A stretch of 64,000 bases of DNA from Legionella israelensis (GTDB lineage Bacteria; Pseudomonadota; Gammaproteobacteria; Legionellales; Legionellaceae). This document shows, one piece after another, positions 19,272 to 28,228 of this stretch. The translations under genes were made by a program, and so were the position numbers. Each line of letters opens with the position of its first letter. Within the stretch, counting starts at the first letter, position 1. The notes under the pieces are model-generated. The model did no database searches and was not told where the DNA came from. It saw nothing but the letters and a program-made list of their open reading frames with translations. The DNA lies in the NCBI RefSeq assembly GCF_004571175.1, contig NZ_CP038273.1, forward strand, positions 124,001-188,000, written 5' to 3'.

Positions 19272-19790
19272 TCAACAAGATGTGTAACTGATGCTTAACC
19301 TGCCGCTAGGAGTTATATTAATTACGCGAGCATTGTCCCCATAGCAACCTGTTGCAGAAAGAGATAAGGTAAACGAGTTATTAGTTACAAAACCTGTGCT
19401 GTTATAAGTTACAAGATTTCTATCTGCAGCCACGCTGGTACCTTCTGGTAGTGGCTGCTGAACCCTTAAAAGATCGGTCGCAGCATCAATATCGTTATTG
19501 CCATCGGCATCTATAAAAACGATCCACCCCTTAGCCCAGTCTGTTGCCGTACCACAAGCAGTAAAAGAATCATCGGCTGTTGAGCAGACAGCCACCGTCA
19601 CACTTCGTTTGATGGCTTCTGTTCGCGCATAATTAAAGGTTGCTGATAATTTATTGGTCATGGAAACGACTTTATTATTCTGCATCATACCATAAAATCC
19701 GGGTATAGCTACAAATATCAACAATGCAGACACCGCCAGCGTGACCATAAACTCCACCAAGGTAAATCCCTGGCTCTTGTCCTTCTCCAT
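19272..19790 (-). CDS. fimT: FimT/GspH-type minor pilin (type IV pilus)
   Basis: The 172-residue pilin-like protein has a short positively charged leader MEKDKSQG, the prepilin peptidase site G|FTLVEF with Glu at +5, and a hydrophobic helix (MVTLAVSALLIFVAIPGF). The C-terminal domain has the GspH/FimT pattern: ARTEAIKRSVTVAVCS, GWIVFIDADGN, and ITPSGRLSISYTSC at the end, with cysteines available for disulfides. FimT-type pilins serve type IV pilus assembly and, in several bacteria, DNA binding for uptake. It lies downstream of a second, interrupted pilin gene. Confidence 0.85.
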   Translation of the reverse strand: MEKDKSQGFTLVEFMVTLAVSALLIFVAIPGFYGMMQNNKVVSMTNKLSATFNYARTEAIKRSVTVAVCSTADDSFTACGTATDWAKGWIVFIDADGNNDIDAATDLLRVQQPLPEGTSVAADRNLVTYNSTGFVTNNSFTLSLSATGCYGDNARVINITPSGRLSISYTSC

Positions 19791-20374
19791 TCTTATAGCC
19801 CAAGCTTCGCTTATATTTACAATTATAGAACAGATTATTTATTAATTGATCAACAAATATTTCTTACCCGGTTCTGCAAACAAAATTTTTAAGAGAAAAT
19901 GCGGGTAATTGAGCGCCATACGATTTTAAATTGCCGAGACAATGGATGAGTTATTGAAAGTCATGTTGGAGATTTAAATTTTAATATCCAGCTATTCTGT
20001 CGATTCTTTAATGCGTCCTAATCGATTAATAACAAGTGTTGTTTGTTGCTGTGTTCGCGCGTTGATAATTCTGAATTGGCCATTCATCGCCGCAAAATGC
20101 GGATGAGGAGAAAAAGGAATTGAGTTTCTGGAGGAAAATCCTGACCAGTAAATCTGCCAATGCGGATGATTCCATTGCCATTTATGCAAAGGAATTTTGG
20201 AGCCATTACTGTTTACTTCATAAAGCACCATACCACAAGACCAATCATTATTTCCGCTTATATTTTCTAAATACAACGTTTTTCCAATTATAAATGACTG
20301 CATACGTGCATAATGCAATGCTATTTTCAATTCATCTTTTAAAGTTTGCAACTCATTACGGGTGTAAAAAAAAT

Positions 20375-20410
20375 AATTAAATGGTTATGTCCGTAAACTG
20401 CTGTAAATTC
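20375..20410. repeat. Left target duplication and left inverted repeat of the IS256-family element
   Basis: AATTAAAT (20375-20382) is the target duplication. The element begins at 20383 with GGTTATGTCCGTAAACTGC and so on; 23 of 28 bases match the inverted right end. Confidence 0.88.
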
Positions 20411-21776
20411 AGGTTGACTTTTTAGGAGTGGAGTCATCGCTAAAATTCGGTACTATTGAGTTGTGAAAAACAATAACTATCGAAGGAGATTAGCGATGAC
20501 GGATTACAATATTACAGTTGGAAAGGAATTGCTTCCAGAACTTTTATCAAGCCAGGATGGGCTCGCAAAGCTTGTTGAAGGTGTATTGAATCAGGTATTG
20601 GAGGCACAGGTGTCAGAAAGTCTGGGAGCAGACAAGCATGAACGTTCAGGTGAACGTATAGGCTATCGTAACGGTTACCGTCCAAGACAACTATACACTC
20701 GTGTGGGACCAGTCACTCTTCAAGTGCCGCAGACACGTGATGGCTCTTTTTCTACCGATATTTTTAAGCGCTATCAACGCAGTGAGCAGGCTTTTGTATT
20801 GGCTCTGATGGAAATGGTTGTTAATGGCGTATCAACCAGAAAAGTTAATAACATTACTGAAGAACTTTGCGGTGCTAGTTTTTCAAAGTCAACCGTCAGT
20901 CAACTGTGTTCTGGTCTTGATGCAAGAGTCAGAGCCTTCAACGAGCGTCGGTTTGATGGTGACAACTACCCATTTATCATGGTTGATGCGATGTTTATCA
21001 AGTGTCGTGATGGTGACAGAGTCGTGTCTCGAGCAGCCTTGACCATCTCGGGTATCAGAAGTGATGGCTACCGTGAAATACTGGGCCTTCGCATTGGTGA
21101 CACTGAGAGCTATGCTACATGGGATGAAGCGTTTAAATGGCTAAAATCTCGTGGGCTAAAAGGCGTGATGTATGTTGTGTCAGACCAGCATGCAGGGCTT
21201 GTGGAAGCGGCTAGAAAGCACTTTCAAGGTGCAACCTGGCAACGATGCCAAGTTCACTTGATGCGCAACATCCTCGGGCACTGCTCTGTCAGACACCGCA
21301 AAGATGTTGCTGAAAAGGCAAAGCTTGTTTTTCAGGCACCTGATATGGAAGAAGCCAGGCGTAGACGCGATGATTTTATTGATGCCTTTGAGAAAAAAGC
21401 ACCAAAATCAGTTACCTGCCTTGAGGAGGCTTTTGACGATGCCATGGTAGTTATGGCGTTGCCGGAGAAATACAGGAAGCGACTTCGCACCACCAACATG
21501 CAAGAGCGAATTAACGAGGAAATCAGGCGCCGAGAACGAGTGATAAGGATATTTCCTAATGATGATTCTGCATGGCGGCTGATTGGCGCTTTATTAGCTG
21601 AACAAAACGAGCAGTGGCAATCAAGGCGTTATCTTAATATGGACGAATTTAATGACTGGCTGGCTGAGAATGAAGCCGGAAAGTCTAATGTTGTAGGGAT
21701 GAATGCTTTGACTAAATAACGTACTAACTTGATAGGCTGAATTAATGGGAATTTACAGCACTTTTTGGACTTGACC
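20383..21776 (+). mobile_element. Complete IS256-family insertion sequence (1394 bp)
   Basis: The ends are imperfect 28-bp inverted repeats sharing GCTGTAAATTC at their inner side. An 8-bp direct repeat AATTAAAT flanks it at 20375-20382 and 21777-21784, the duplication length typical of IS256. One intact transposase gene fills the element. The insertion interrupts a minor pilin gene. G+C content looks higher than in flanking genes, consistent with arrival from elsewhere. Confidence 0.93.
20496..21719 (+). CDS. IS256-family (Mutator-type) transposase
   Basis: The 407-residue DDE transposase starts at ATG 20496 (MTDYNITVGKELL) behind AAGGAGAT; the longer frame from GTG 20463 lacks such a site. 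Motifs: catalytic Asp in FIMVDAMFIK, second Asp in VVSDQHAG, then the CxxH pair in RCQVHLMRN, and catalytic Glu in NMQERINEEIRRRERVI. The zinc/basic N-terminal region and full length suggest an active enzyme. Confidence 0.95.
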   Translation: MTDYNITVGKELLPELLSSQDGLAKLVEGVLNQVLEAQVSESLGADKHERSGERIGYRNGYRPRQLYTRVGPVTLQVPQTRDGSFSTDIFKRYQRSEQAFVLALMEMVVNGVSTRKVNNITEELCGASFSKSTVSQLCSGLDARVRAFNERRFDGDNYPFIMVDAMFIKCRDGDRVVSRAALTISGIRSDGYREILGLRIGDTESYATWDEAFKWLKSRGLKGVMYVVSDQHAGLVEAARKHFQGATWQRCQVHLMRNILGHCSVRHRKDVAEKAKLVFQAPDMEEARRRRDDFIDAFEKKAPKSVTCLEEAFDDAMVVMALPEKYRKRLRTTNMQERINEEIRRRERVIRIFPNDDSAWRLIGALLAEQNEQWQSRRYLNMDEFNDWLAENEAGKSNVVGMNALTK

Positions 21777-21784
21777 AATTAAAT
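21749..21784. repeat. Right inverted repeat and right target duplication of the IS256-family element
   Basis: GAATTTACAGCACTTTTTGG... ends the element at 21776, followed by AATTAAAT at 21777-21784, identical to the left duplication. Confidence 0.88.
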
Positions 21785-21895
21785 CCCATCGCCAAGCTGG
21801 ATAGGAGCATTAACAATGCCAACATTATTGTGAATTCTATAAGAGAAAAACCTTTCATACAATTGATCTACAACATTTTATAATTTCAGATGGGA

Positions 21896-24577
21896 TCAGG
21901 GAGAGAAGCTCTCATAATATACCTCCTCATCCATTTCAGCTTTTTCAAAATATTGATCCTTAAGGAAGCGAGAGTTTTGTCCTTTGACCATGTAAAGTTC
22001 CGATTCTCGAAACACTTTCATCGGTTCACAGCCCTCTTTGAAATATTCACATGCACATTGCAGCTCTTGCATTTGATTATTTTTAAATAAATCAACTAAA
22101 TGACGACATTGCCTTCTGGATAAATTCCAATTGTCCTCAAAAAAGAAATCATCCATTGATAAAGAACCGCTTTTAATCAAATCATGTATATCTTTTAACA
22201 GTTGAAGATTTTCCTCTGATGCTTCGATTTTAATTTCCTTGATTAGTTGATGCAGTGCATGAAAAATAATATGGACTTTACCTTTTATTTTTTCTAAATG
22301 TTCCAGGCATTCAAATGGACTATTTAAAGATAAAGAGAAACGTGATTTTTCAAAAATGAATTTATCGGTCTTATCCATAAGCCAATCCTGGCTTAAATCT
22401 TTAAAAACAGGATAAACCAATACAAACACCTCTGCTTTTTTAAATACCTCTTCTTTTGATGGTCTTTTGTAGGGATGATTATAAAATGACGGGTGTTTTG
22501 ATTTATTTTCAAACTCTGTTGGAAAATATAATTTCCTGAGCTGATCGGCGTGTTCTATCAATTCGCTACGATCAGCTGATTTGGATTGAAGAATTAGCTG
22601 ATAAACTCTTTCAAACCAATCGAGATTTTCTCGGTAACAACAATAAACCAGCAAATCAAAAAGATTAGCAAAGGTTGAATACATAAGCTCCTGATTTTTA
22701 TATTTTCCCGAGCTTGTTTTACGGTAGCGCAAATCGATGTATTCTTTCCCTCCTTTTAATCCAGTTTCTAATAGCTTTATTTTGCTTTCTTCAGATAAAT
22801 AAATACTGCTGATATTAACGTCTTTACCAATATCCAGCACTATCGTCTGTAAAGCATGTTGTCGTAATTTAATACGATCCTGCTCCCAACCGCTGGCTGG
22901 ATCATTGACACCAGTAAGCAATCGATAAATCCAATTTAAAAGGAAATTTTCACGATAGACTTTGTCTTTTATTCTATCAAGCGTATGCCGTTCCGTTCCA
23001 TTATTAAACTGAATTCCCACTAATTTAAGATTATTACCATGTTCAGATTCCAGCAAACTTGAATAATCATCTTTATATATTTCAGTCGGGAAATTACTCT
23101 TGATTCCACCATCATTAAATTCTTCATCATTGATTTTAACGGGCTGAAAAACAATGGGTAGACAGGCAGAGGCGGTAACAGCTTTGCTGACCTCTTCATC
23201 CGGTGAATGCTTGAATGAAAAATAGGTTGTCTCTCCTGCCAGTTTTCTGGTGGCAGTGACGGTTAATTCTTCACCAAAACCGCAATCTGGATATTGCTTT
23301 CTGAAATGTTCAAGAACCCCAAAGGTTATCTTTCCTTTAGGATAATGATCTTCAGGCTTATCATGGTGTTTTTTCAATACCTCCAGTATTTTTTTATTGA
23401 TCATATAATCAAGCGCAGCTTTAAGACCATTAGTGTTTGAAATTCCGTTAACATTCAACTTTTCATAATAAATTAGATTTTCCGGACGAATGGATTTAAA
23501 AAATTCAAAAATTTCTTCTGGAGTACAGCCTAAATAACATAAAACAGACATAATGGCACCGGCTGAGCTACCGGCATATTTTTTAGGACGAAGGCCTGCA
23601 TCACAAAATGCTTTATAAACTCCCACATGAGCAAAGATTTTGGGGCCACCACCGCAAAAAACCATAATCTCCGAGTCCGGTCGCTTTTCCAGCACTAGAA
23701 TCTCGTTTGTTTCTTTATTACGGCTAATGCTAATTTGCTCTTCTTTTAATAGCTTTTCAAATCGCTTTGTCTTTGAAGGTGCTTCTTTTTTAGAAGAACC
23801 AAATTTAAACCAGGAAGCGACCCAGCCGAACAAACGAATATACCAGGGTTTAAGAGCATGAAATTTTTCTGCGGTACGATAAGCATGCATTTGCTCATAC
23901 CGAGACTGATATTGCTCTTTATCTATAGTGAGAGAGTGAGGGTGAGGCTTTTTACAAATATTATTAAAATCAAAATCGCCTATATTTGACGAAAGTAGCC
24001 GATCGACAAGCTTGTCTGTAATGTATACGCGCTTAGCATTACCATTTGAATCCTGTTCATTTTTCTCCGGGTCGCTGTATTTTCCTTTCATTGGAGGGGA
24101 TAAAAATTGGTTCAGTCCAATAAGCAATCCCTTTTTACCATAACAAACGTTTAAACCTGTTAATTGATAGTGCAATGAAAGAGAAATATCAGCTAATGTC
24201 CAGTGATCAAATCGTTTGTTAAACAACCAGCTTTTAAACTTTCCCCACCAGTTTAGTGAAACTTCAGCCGAATAACCTCGATATTCATTAACGGCGTATC
24301 GATTTAAGAAAACCGTTTCTTTTTCTTCTTCATGTGATTTTAATAACCATTGAAGAAATTTTTCTTTTTTTTCTTCACTTAGGCGAGTAAAGTCAAAAAT
24401 AATATTTTCGTCATCCAGCAGGTAATTCGCTAGTGTATATTTTCTATCCGGGGAAAGGCTGTTTATGCGTAGTCGACCTAAATAGGCGGTCAATATTATT
24501 TTTTTCAACAAGTATATGTTATCAGCATATTTACCGTCAGACTCCAGCAATTGACATAGCAAATCTTGTGGTGCCAT
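21896..24577 (-). CDS. vpdC: Patatin-like phospholipase, VpdC-type Dot/Icm effector
   Basis: The 893-residue protein has a patatin domain in its middle. The oxyanion-hole motif FCGGGPKIFAHVG is near 306, the nucleophile Ser in GSSAGA near 335, and the catalytic Asp in NDGGIKSNFP near 487. A large N-terminal region (~300 residues) and a C-terminal helical region (~380) flank it. Patatin effectors of the VipD/VpdA-C group are delivered by Legionella Dot/Icm; VpdC is described as a ubiquitin-activated phospholipase acting on the vacuole membrane. The location near pyrF and pilin genes supports vpdC rather than the other paralogues. The C-terminus carries DEEVYYESFSP, an acidic tail as in many Dot/Icm substrates. 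Assignment of the paralogue is inference. Confidence 0.85.
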   Translation of the reverse strand: MAPQDLLCQLLESDGKYADNIYLLKKIILTAYLGRLRINSLSPDRKYTLANYLLDDENIIFDFTRLSEEKKEKFLQWLLKSHEEEKETVFLNRYAVNEYRGYSAEVSLNWWGKFKSWLFNKRFDHWTLADISLSLHYQLTGLNVCYGKKGLLIGLNQFLSPPMKGKYSDPEKNEQDSNGNAKRVYITDKLVDRLLSSNIGDFDFNNICKKPHPHSLTIDKEQYQSRYEQMHAYRTAEKFHALKPWYIRLFGWVASWFKFGSSKKEAPSKTKRFEKLLKEEQISISRNKETNEILVLEKRPDSEIMVFCGGGPKIFAHVGVYKAFCDAGLRPKKYAGSSAGAIMSVLCYLGCTPEEIFEFFKSIRPENLIYYEKLNVNGISNTNGLKAALDYMINKKILEVLKKHHDKPEDHYPKGKITFGVLEHFRKQYPDCGFGEELTVTATRKLAGETTYFSFKHSPDEEVSKAVTASACLPIVFQPVKINDEEFNDGGIKSNFPTEIYKDDYSSLLESEHGNNLKLVGIQFNNGTERHTLDRIKDKVYRENFLLNWIYRLLTGVNDPASGWEQDRIKLRQHALQTIVLDIGKDVNISSIYLSEESKIKLLETGLKGGKEYIDLRYRKTSSGKYKNQELMYSTFANLFDLLVYCCYRENLDWFERVYQLILQSKSADRSELIEHADQLRKLYFPTEFENKSKHPSFYNHPYKRPSKEEVFKKAEVFVLVYPVFKDLSQDWLMDKTDKFIFEKSRFSLSLNSPFECLEHLEKIKGKVHIIFHALHQLIKEIKIEASEENLQLLKDIHDLIKSGSLSMDDFFFEDNWNLSRRQCRHLVDLFKNNQMQELQCACEYFKEGCEPMKVFRESELYMVKGQNSRFLKDQYFEKAEMDEEVYYESFSP

Positions 24578-24614
24578 CCTTCTCTCGTCCTTTTGTAGAT
24601 ATTGTTAGCTACTG

Positions 24615-24688
24615 ATAGCTCATGTTACGCAGCTTCGTCTTTTTTGTATCTTTGGACACATTTTTCCATTTCAAATGCTCATTTACTT
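24615..24688 (-). repeat. Dispersed intergenic repeat, copy A
   Basis: On the minus strand it contains AAGTAAATGAGCATTTGAAA and then, about 35 bases on, GAAGCTGCGTAACATGAGCT. The same blocks in the same order occur at 44508-44577 and 48719-48776. Confidence 0.7.
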
Positions 24689-24697
24689 AATGTAACT

Positions 24698-24762
24698 GCG
24701 CTTTAAAATTCCAAAATGCGTTCAAATTTTCCAAAAAATACTGTGCTGCGTAAAATGAGTGA
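24698..24762 (+). repeat. Dispersed intergenic repeat, copy B
   Basis: Contains TTAAAATTCCAAAATGCGTTC then GCTGCGTAAAATGAGT (first motif shortened here to TAAAATTCCAAAATGCG), matching copy C in order and spacing. It is inverted relative to the adjacent copy A. Confidence 0.55.
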
Positions 24763-24895
24763 TAAGTTAAAAACTTATGTTACAAACATATCAGTCATCA
24801 TCCTTTGATGCCTTTTTTAATATCTATCATAAAACGAGAAGAAAATGAATAGGTTTAATAGTAATTGTACATAATGCAATATGTGGTGGGCAATC

Positions 24896-25588
24896 TTATG
24901 CAATATTTTGCAAAATGCGTTTTACAACATCTGCAGGATGAGAGGCAAGGCTTACTGGTCGTCCAATCACCAGATAATCACTGCCAGCTGCTATGGCCTT
25001 TTTTGGCGTCATTATTCGTGACTGATCATCGCTGTTTTCCTCAGATAAACGGATTCCGGGTGTAACCGTCACAAACGATGAACCAAAAGATTCTTTAATA
25101 AGAGAAGATTCCTGTGCCGAACAAACAACTCCGTCCAATTGAGTATCAAAGGCCAATTTTGCTAGCCTTAAAACCTGTGAAGTTAATGCAGAAGGAACTC
25201 CTATTAAAGGTAACTGCTCCTCACTCATGCTTGTTAATACAGTAACCGCAATTAATAAAGGTTTGTCTTCTCCAAACGGTTCCAAAGCATTTCTAGCCGC
25301 CGCCATCATTTCCAGACCACCGGCAGCATGAACATTCAGCATCCATACCCCCATATCAGCACTTGCCTTACAGGCTTTTGAAACGGTGTTAGGAATATCA
25401 TGAAATTTTAAATCAAGGAAAACTTTAAATTGTCTCTTGATGAGTAGTTTGACAAAGTCGGCGCCAAAAAGTGTGAACATTTCACTGCCTACTTTAAGTG
25501 CGCATTGCGCTGGATTTAATTGGTCAATCAAATCCAGCGCTTTACGTTGATCAGCAAAATCCAGAGCTATAATCAATTTAACAGTCAT
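24896..25588 (-). CDS. pyrF: Orotidine 5'-phosphate decarboxylase
   Basis: Last step of UMP synthesis. The 230-residue TIM barrel has IIALDFAD at strand 1, the catalytic DxKxxDI set in FLDLKFHDIPNTV near residue 60, and the phosphate-binding TPGIR and VIGRP near the C-terminus. Its start shares a base with the upstream aminotransferase stop. In many gammaproteobacteria pyrF follows lapB directly; here an aminotransferase gene is inserted between them. Confidence 0.95.
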   Translation of the reverse strand: MTVKLIIALDFADQRKALDLIDQLNPAQCALKVGSEMFTLFGADFVKLLIKRQFKVFLDLKFHDIPNTVSKACKASADMGVWMLNVHAAGGLEMMAAARNALEPFGEDKPLLIAVTVLTSMSEEQLPLIGVPSALTSQVLRLAKLAFDTQLDGVVCSAQESSLIKESFGSSFVTVTPGIRLSEENSDDQSRIMTPKKAIAAGSDYLVIGRPVSLASHPADVVKRILQNIA

Positions 25589-26697
25589 TAAGCAACCTCA
25601 AGCATGCTCTCAATGGCATTTTTTAATGTTTTTACAATTAAAAATTGCTCAGATTCAGTCAAATAAGGATGCATGGGTAAACTGATAACTCGCTGGCTCG
25701 CTCTTTCAGCATGAGGGAAGTCACCATTTTTATAATTAAGGTATTTTAATGCTTCCTGACAGTGCATAGAGCCAGGATAATGAACAGCGGTCGGAACTCC
25801 TTGTGTCTGCATGAATTTTTGCACCGCCTCTCTTTCCTCAATCTCAATCGTGTATTGCGCATATACGCTAGAATACCCATCTTTTACCACAGGTGTTTTA
25901 CATATTGGGGATAATAGTTGATCATATCGATGGGCAACAGTCATCCTTTGTTCAATTTCATTAGGAAAAAGCTTTAGCTTTTGCAGTAAAATTGCAGCCT
26001 GGATACTGTCCATTCTACCATTAATGCCAATGCGTATATGGTTATAACGTGCATTTTGTCCATGCACACGAATTTGCCTTACTTTCTGGGCTAAATCATC
26101 ATCATCTGTAAAACAAGCACCGGAATCTCCATAACCTCCTAAGGGTTTGGAAGGAAAAAAGCTGGTGCAACCAATGGTTGTCAATCCACAAGAATACTTG
26201 CCTTTATAAGTGGCACCAAAGCTTTGGGCAGCGTCTTCAATAACATCTAATCCGTGTTTTTTGGCAATGGCGTTAATGGCATCCAGATCGGCACATTGTC
26301 CAAACAGATTAACTGGCATAATGGCCTTTGTTTTAGAAGTAATAGCTTCCTCTATCCGTGTGGGGTCAATGTTATAAGTTATTGGATCAATATCCACAAA
26401 AACAGGGGTTGCCTGACATAAGGCAACGACTTCAGCTGTAGCGAAAAAACTGAAAGGACTTGTAATGATTTCGTCACCCGGCTTTATATCCAAAGCCATT
26501 AAGGCCATTAACAGCGAGTCTGTACCACTAGAAGTAACTATGGCATGTTTTACGCCCACAAAGGCAGCTAATTTTTCTTCCAACTCATCAACTTCGGGTC
26601 CAAGAATATATTGCCCATGTTCAAGAACTCTTTGAATACTCTGAAGAACATCTCTTTCAATTAATTGATACTGTTTTTTTAAATCGATAAATTGCAT
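25588..26697 (-). CDS. DegT/DnrJ/EryC1-family sugar aminotransferase
   Basis: PLP enzyme of 369 residues that transfers an amino group to a nucleotide-linked keto sugar. It shows the N-terminal QFIDLKKQY, TSSGTDSLLMALMAL, and IEDAAQSFGATY. The PLP Lys is in SFFPSKPLGGYGDSG near residue 183, and RIGINGRMDSIQAAIL completes the fold. The sequence is closest in pattern to WbpE-type enzymes that act on UDP-3-keto-GlcNAc(A) for surface polysaccharide. No other sugar-nucleotide genes are adjacent, so substrate is unknown. It sits between lapB and pyrF. Confidence 0.88.
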   Translation of the reverse strand: MQFIDLKKQYQLIERDVLQSIQRVLEHGQYILGPEVDELEEKLAAFVGVKHAIVTSSGTDSLLMALMALDIKPGDEIITSPFSFFATAEVVALCQATPVFVDIDPITYNIDPTRIEEAITSKTKAIMPVNLFGQCADLDAINAIAKKHGLDVIEDAAQSFGATYKGKYSCGLTTIGCTSFFPSKPLGGYGDSGACFTDDDDLAQKVRQIRVHGQNARYNHIRIGINGRMDSIQAAILLQKLKLFPNEIEQRMTVAHRYDQLLSPICKTPVVKDGYSSVYAQYTIEIEEREAVQKFMQTQGVPTAVHYPGSMHCQEALKYLNYKNGDFPHAERASQRVISLPMHPYLTESEQFLIVKTLKNAIESMLEVA

Positions 26698-26731
26698 AAT
26701 TTCTCTTCATTAAAATTTAGAATAATATTTC

Positions 26732-27901
26732 CTACCCACCTTCCAATCCATGAATGGGCTTCATTTTACCCCATTGCTTACAACTTGGACAATGCCAATG
26801 TAAATGTTTCCCACCAAATCCACAGTGCCCACAACGATATATCGGCTTGTTGTCAAGGAATTTGCTTGTTATATCATATAACATTTGCAATTTATCACGC
26901 ACTTTGCCATAAGCAGAATCAAGATGCCAATATATTAGACGGTTTAAGCCACGAATAGAAGGATATTTACTTAAATTTTCAGCCACAAAATCAATAGCTG
27001 TATCCAGATTTTTTTCCAGTCGCAAATAATCTGCAATGACAAAAATTACTGAGGCTCGAGGATGATCAATTAGTATCTGTTTCAGATAATTTACACACTC
27101 ACTCATACAATTGATTTCTTTATAACATAATACCAATGGCTGGATAATTTCTGTTATAAAGTCTGGATCTTGCTGCGGTACTTTTTTTAATATCTTAATA
27201 GCTTGTTTAAATCTTCCTGCCTGAATCTCCATATTGGCAAGCATCAAACTGCCTCTTACTGATTCTCTGTCAACAGTTAATGCATGTTTCACACAATAAT
27301 AGGCACGATCATAAGCTTTATCCTTTAGCGCTTCATTTGCCATTTCACAGTAATAATGAGCGGCTTGATGATGTAGACTATTACCGGTTGATATTTCCAG
27401 TTTCTTAATAATATCCAGGGCTTTTTCCCATGCCTTTTCCTGCTGATATATAGCTAATAATTCATACAAGCTTCCTGTCTCTTTACTTCCGCCGATTTCC
27501 ACTACTTCCAGAAATATTCTCTCGGCTCTGTCAAAAACACCTGCACTCATGTAATCCTGACCTAACGCCATCAAGGCTTCCTTACGTTGAAGTAGGCTTA
27601 GTTGAGGCCTTGCGATTAAATTTTGATGAATACGTATTGCTCTATCCACTTCACCACGTCGGCGAAACAAACTCCCTAAAGCCAAGTGGGTTTCCACAGT
27701 CTCACTATCTACTTCTAATAATTTAATAAATACATCAACAGCTTTATCAGGTTGTTCATTAAGCAAATAATTCAGGCCTACTACATATTCGCGGGACAGG
27801 CGATTTTCAGAGTTTCTTTTTTTATCTGAATAATTCCTTGTTGCCACCCACCATCCTGACCAGGCAGCGGCTGGCAATAACATCGGCCACAGATTAATCA
27901 T
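26732..27901 (-). CDS. lapB: LPS assembly regulator LapB (YciM)
   Basis: The 389-residue protein has one N-terminal membrane helix (LWPMLLPAAAWSGWWVATRN), many TPR repeats (for example DKAVDVFIKLLEVDSETVET and AIRIHQNLIA), and a C-terminal rubredoxin-like zinc ribbon CGHCGFGGKHLHWHCPSC. In E. coli LapB steers FtsH degradation of LpxC and so sets lipid A output. Order rpsA-lapA-lapB matches the usual operon. Confidence 0.94.
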   Translation of the reverse strand: MINLWPMLLPAAAWSGWWVATRNYSDKKRNSENRLSREYVVGLNYLLNEQPDKAVDVFIKLLEVDSETVETHLALGSLFRRRGEVDRAIRIHQNLIARPQLSLLQRKEALMALGQDYMSAGVFDRAERIFLEVVEIGGSKETGSLYELLAIYQQEKAWEKALDIIKKLEISTGNSLHHQAAHYYCEMANEALKDKAYDRAYYCVKHALTVDRESVRGSLMLANMEIQAGRFKQAIKILKKVPQQDPDFITEIIQPLVLCYKEINCMSECVNYLKQILIDHPRASVIFVIADYLRLEKNLDTAIDFVAENLSKYPSIRGLNRLIYWHLDSAYGKVRDKLQMLYDITSKFLDNKPIYRCGHCGFGGKHLHWHCPSCKQWGKMKPIHGLEGG

Positions 27902-27937
27902 TAATAAACTCCACTGTTGAATTCAATCCGTTTTTTA

Positions 27938-28228
27938 TCAATGTTGATCTTTCAAAGGTATTGCACGTAAATTTTTTATTTCTTTTTCAGTCAGATTTAG
28001 TTGGTTTTTTAATTTCCAATATTCACGTTTCAATCTCCAGTAGCGAAATAAAAAAATGATAAATCCAATCAAAATACCTATCCCCAGGACAATGACCATC
28101 AAAACAGACATCGGCAACTTAAAAGTTGTGACGTAAAAATTGATTTGAACGTCAGATGCATTAAGTGCGGCGAAGGTGACGCCAAAGATAATGAGCACAA
28201 GATAAAACAATAACATCAATAAACGCAT
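27938..28228 (-). CDS. lapA: LapA-type inner-membrane protein (DUF1049)
   Basis: The 96-residue protein has two membrane helices (LLMLLFYLVLIIFGVTFAAL and VLMVIVLGIGILIGFIIFLF) and a short cytoplasmic coiled coil (RYWRLKREYWKLKNQLNLTE). This is the LapA architecture. It lies 36 bases upstream of lapB, with which it works in LPS assembly. Confidence 0.92.
   Translation of the reverse strand: MRLLMLLFYLVLIIFGVTFAALNASDVQINFYVTTFKLPMSVLMVIVLGIGILIGFIIFLFRYWRLKREYWKLKNQLNLTEKEIKNLRAIPLKDQH

Larger units (their letters stand above)
19992..21858 (-). pseudogene. Second FimT/GspH-type pilin gene, split by an IS256-family insertion
   Basis: The 5' part (21858-21785, minus) encodes MKGFSLIEFTIMLALLM, a classic prepilin leader with cleavage G|FSLIEF and Glu at +5. 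The 3' part (20382-19992) encodes TRNELQTLKDELKIALHYARMQS... through LVINRLGRIKESTE. Removing the IS and one copy of the 8-bp duplication joins the two in frame (AMGFNYFFYTRNELQTL), giving a 154-residue pilin. The coding sequence is otherwise intact, so the insertion looks recent. The product resembles GspH/FimT (RLGRI near the end, like the family GR motif). Confidence 0.9.
24578..24895. other. Intergenic region upstream of vpdC with two copies of a dispersed repeat
   Basis: The gap follows the pyrF stop and precedes vpdC (both minus). It contains repeat copies A and B in opposite orientation and a small perfect palindrome ATAAGTT-N3-AACTTAT at 24762-24778, which could be an operator or part of the vpdC promoter region. 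I see no gene, and no convincing PmrA or CpxR box. Confidence 0.6.

Noticed and set aside
24578..24895. Possible PmrA or CpxR box upstream of vpdC (CTTAATG and GTAAA-like words)
   Set aside because: Spacing between the half-sites (15 rather than 11 bases) and orientation do not fit the known direct repeats, so I make no claim.
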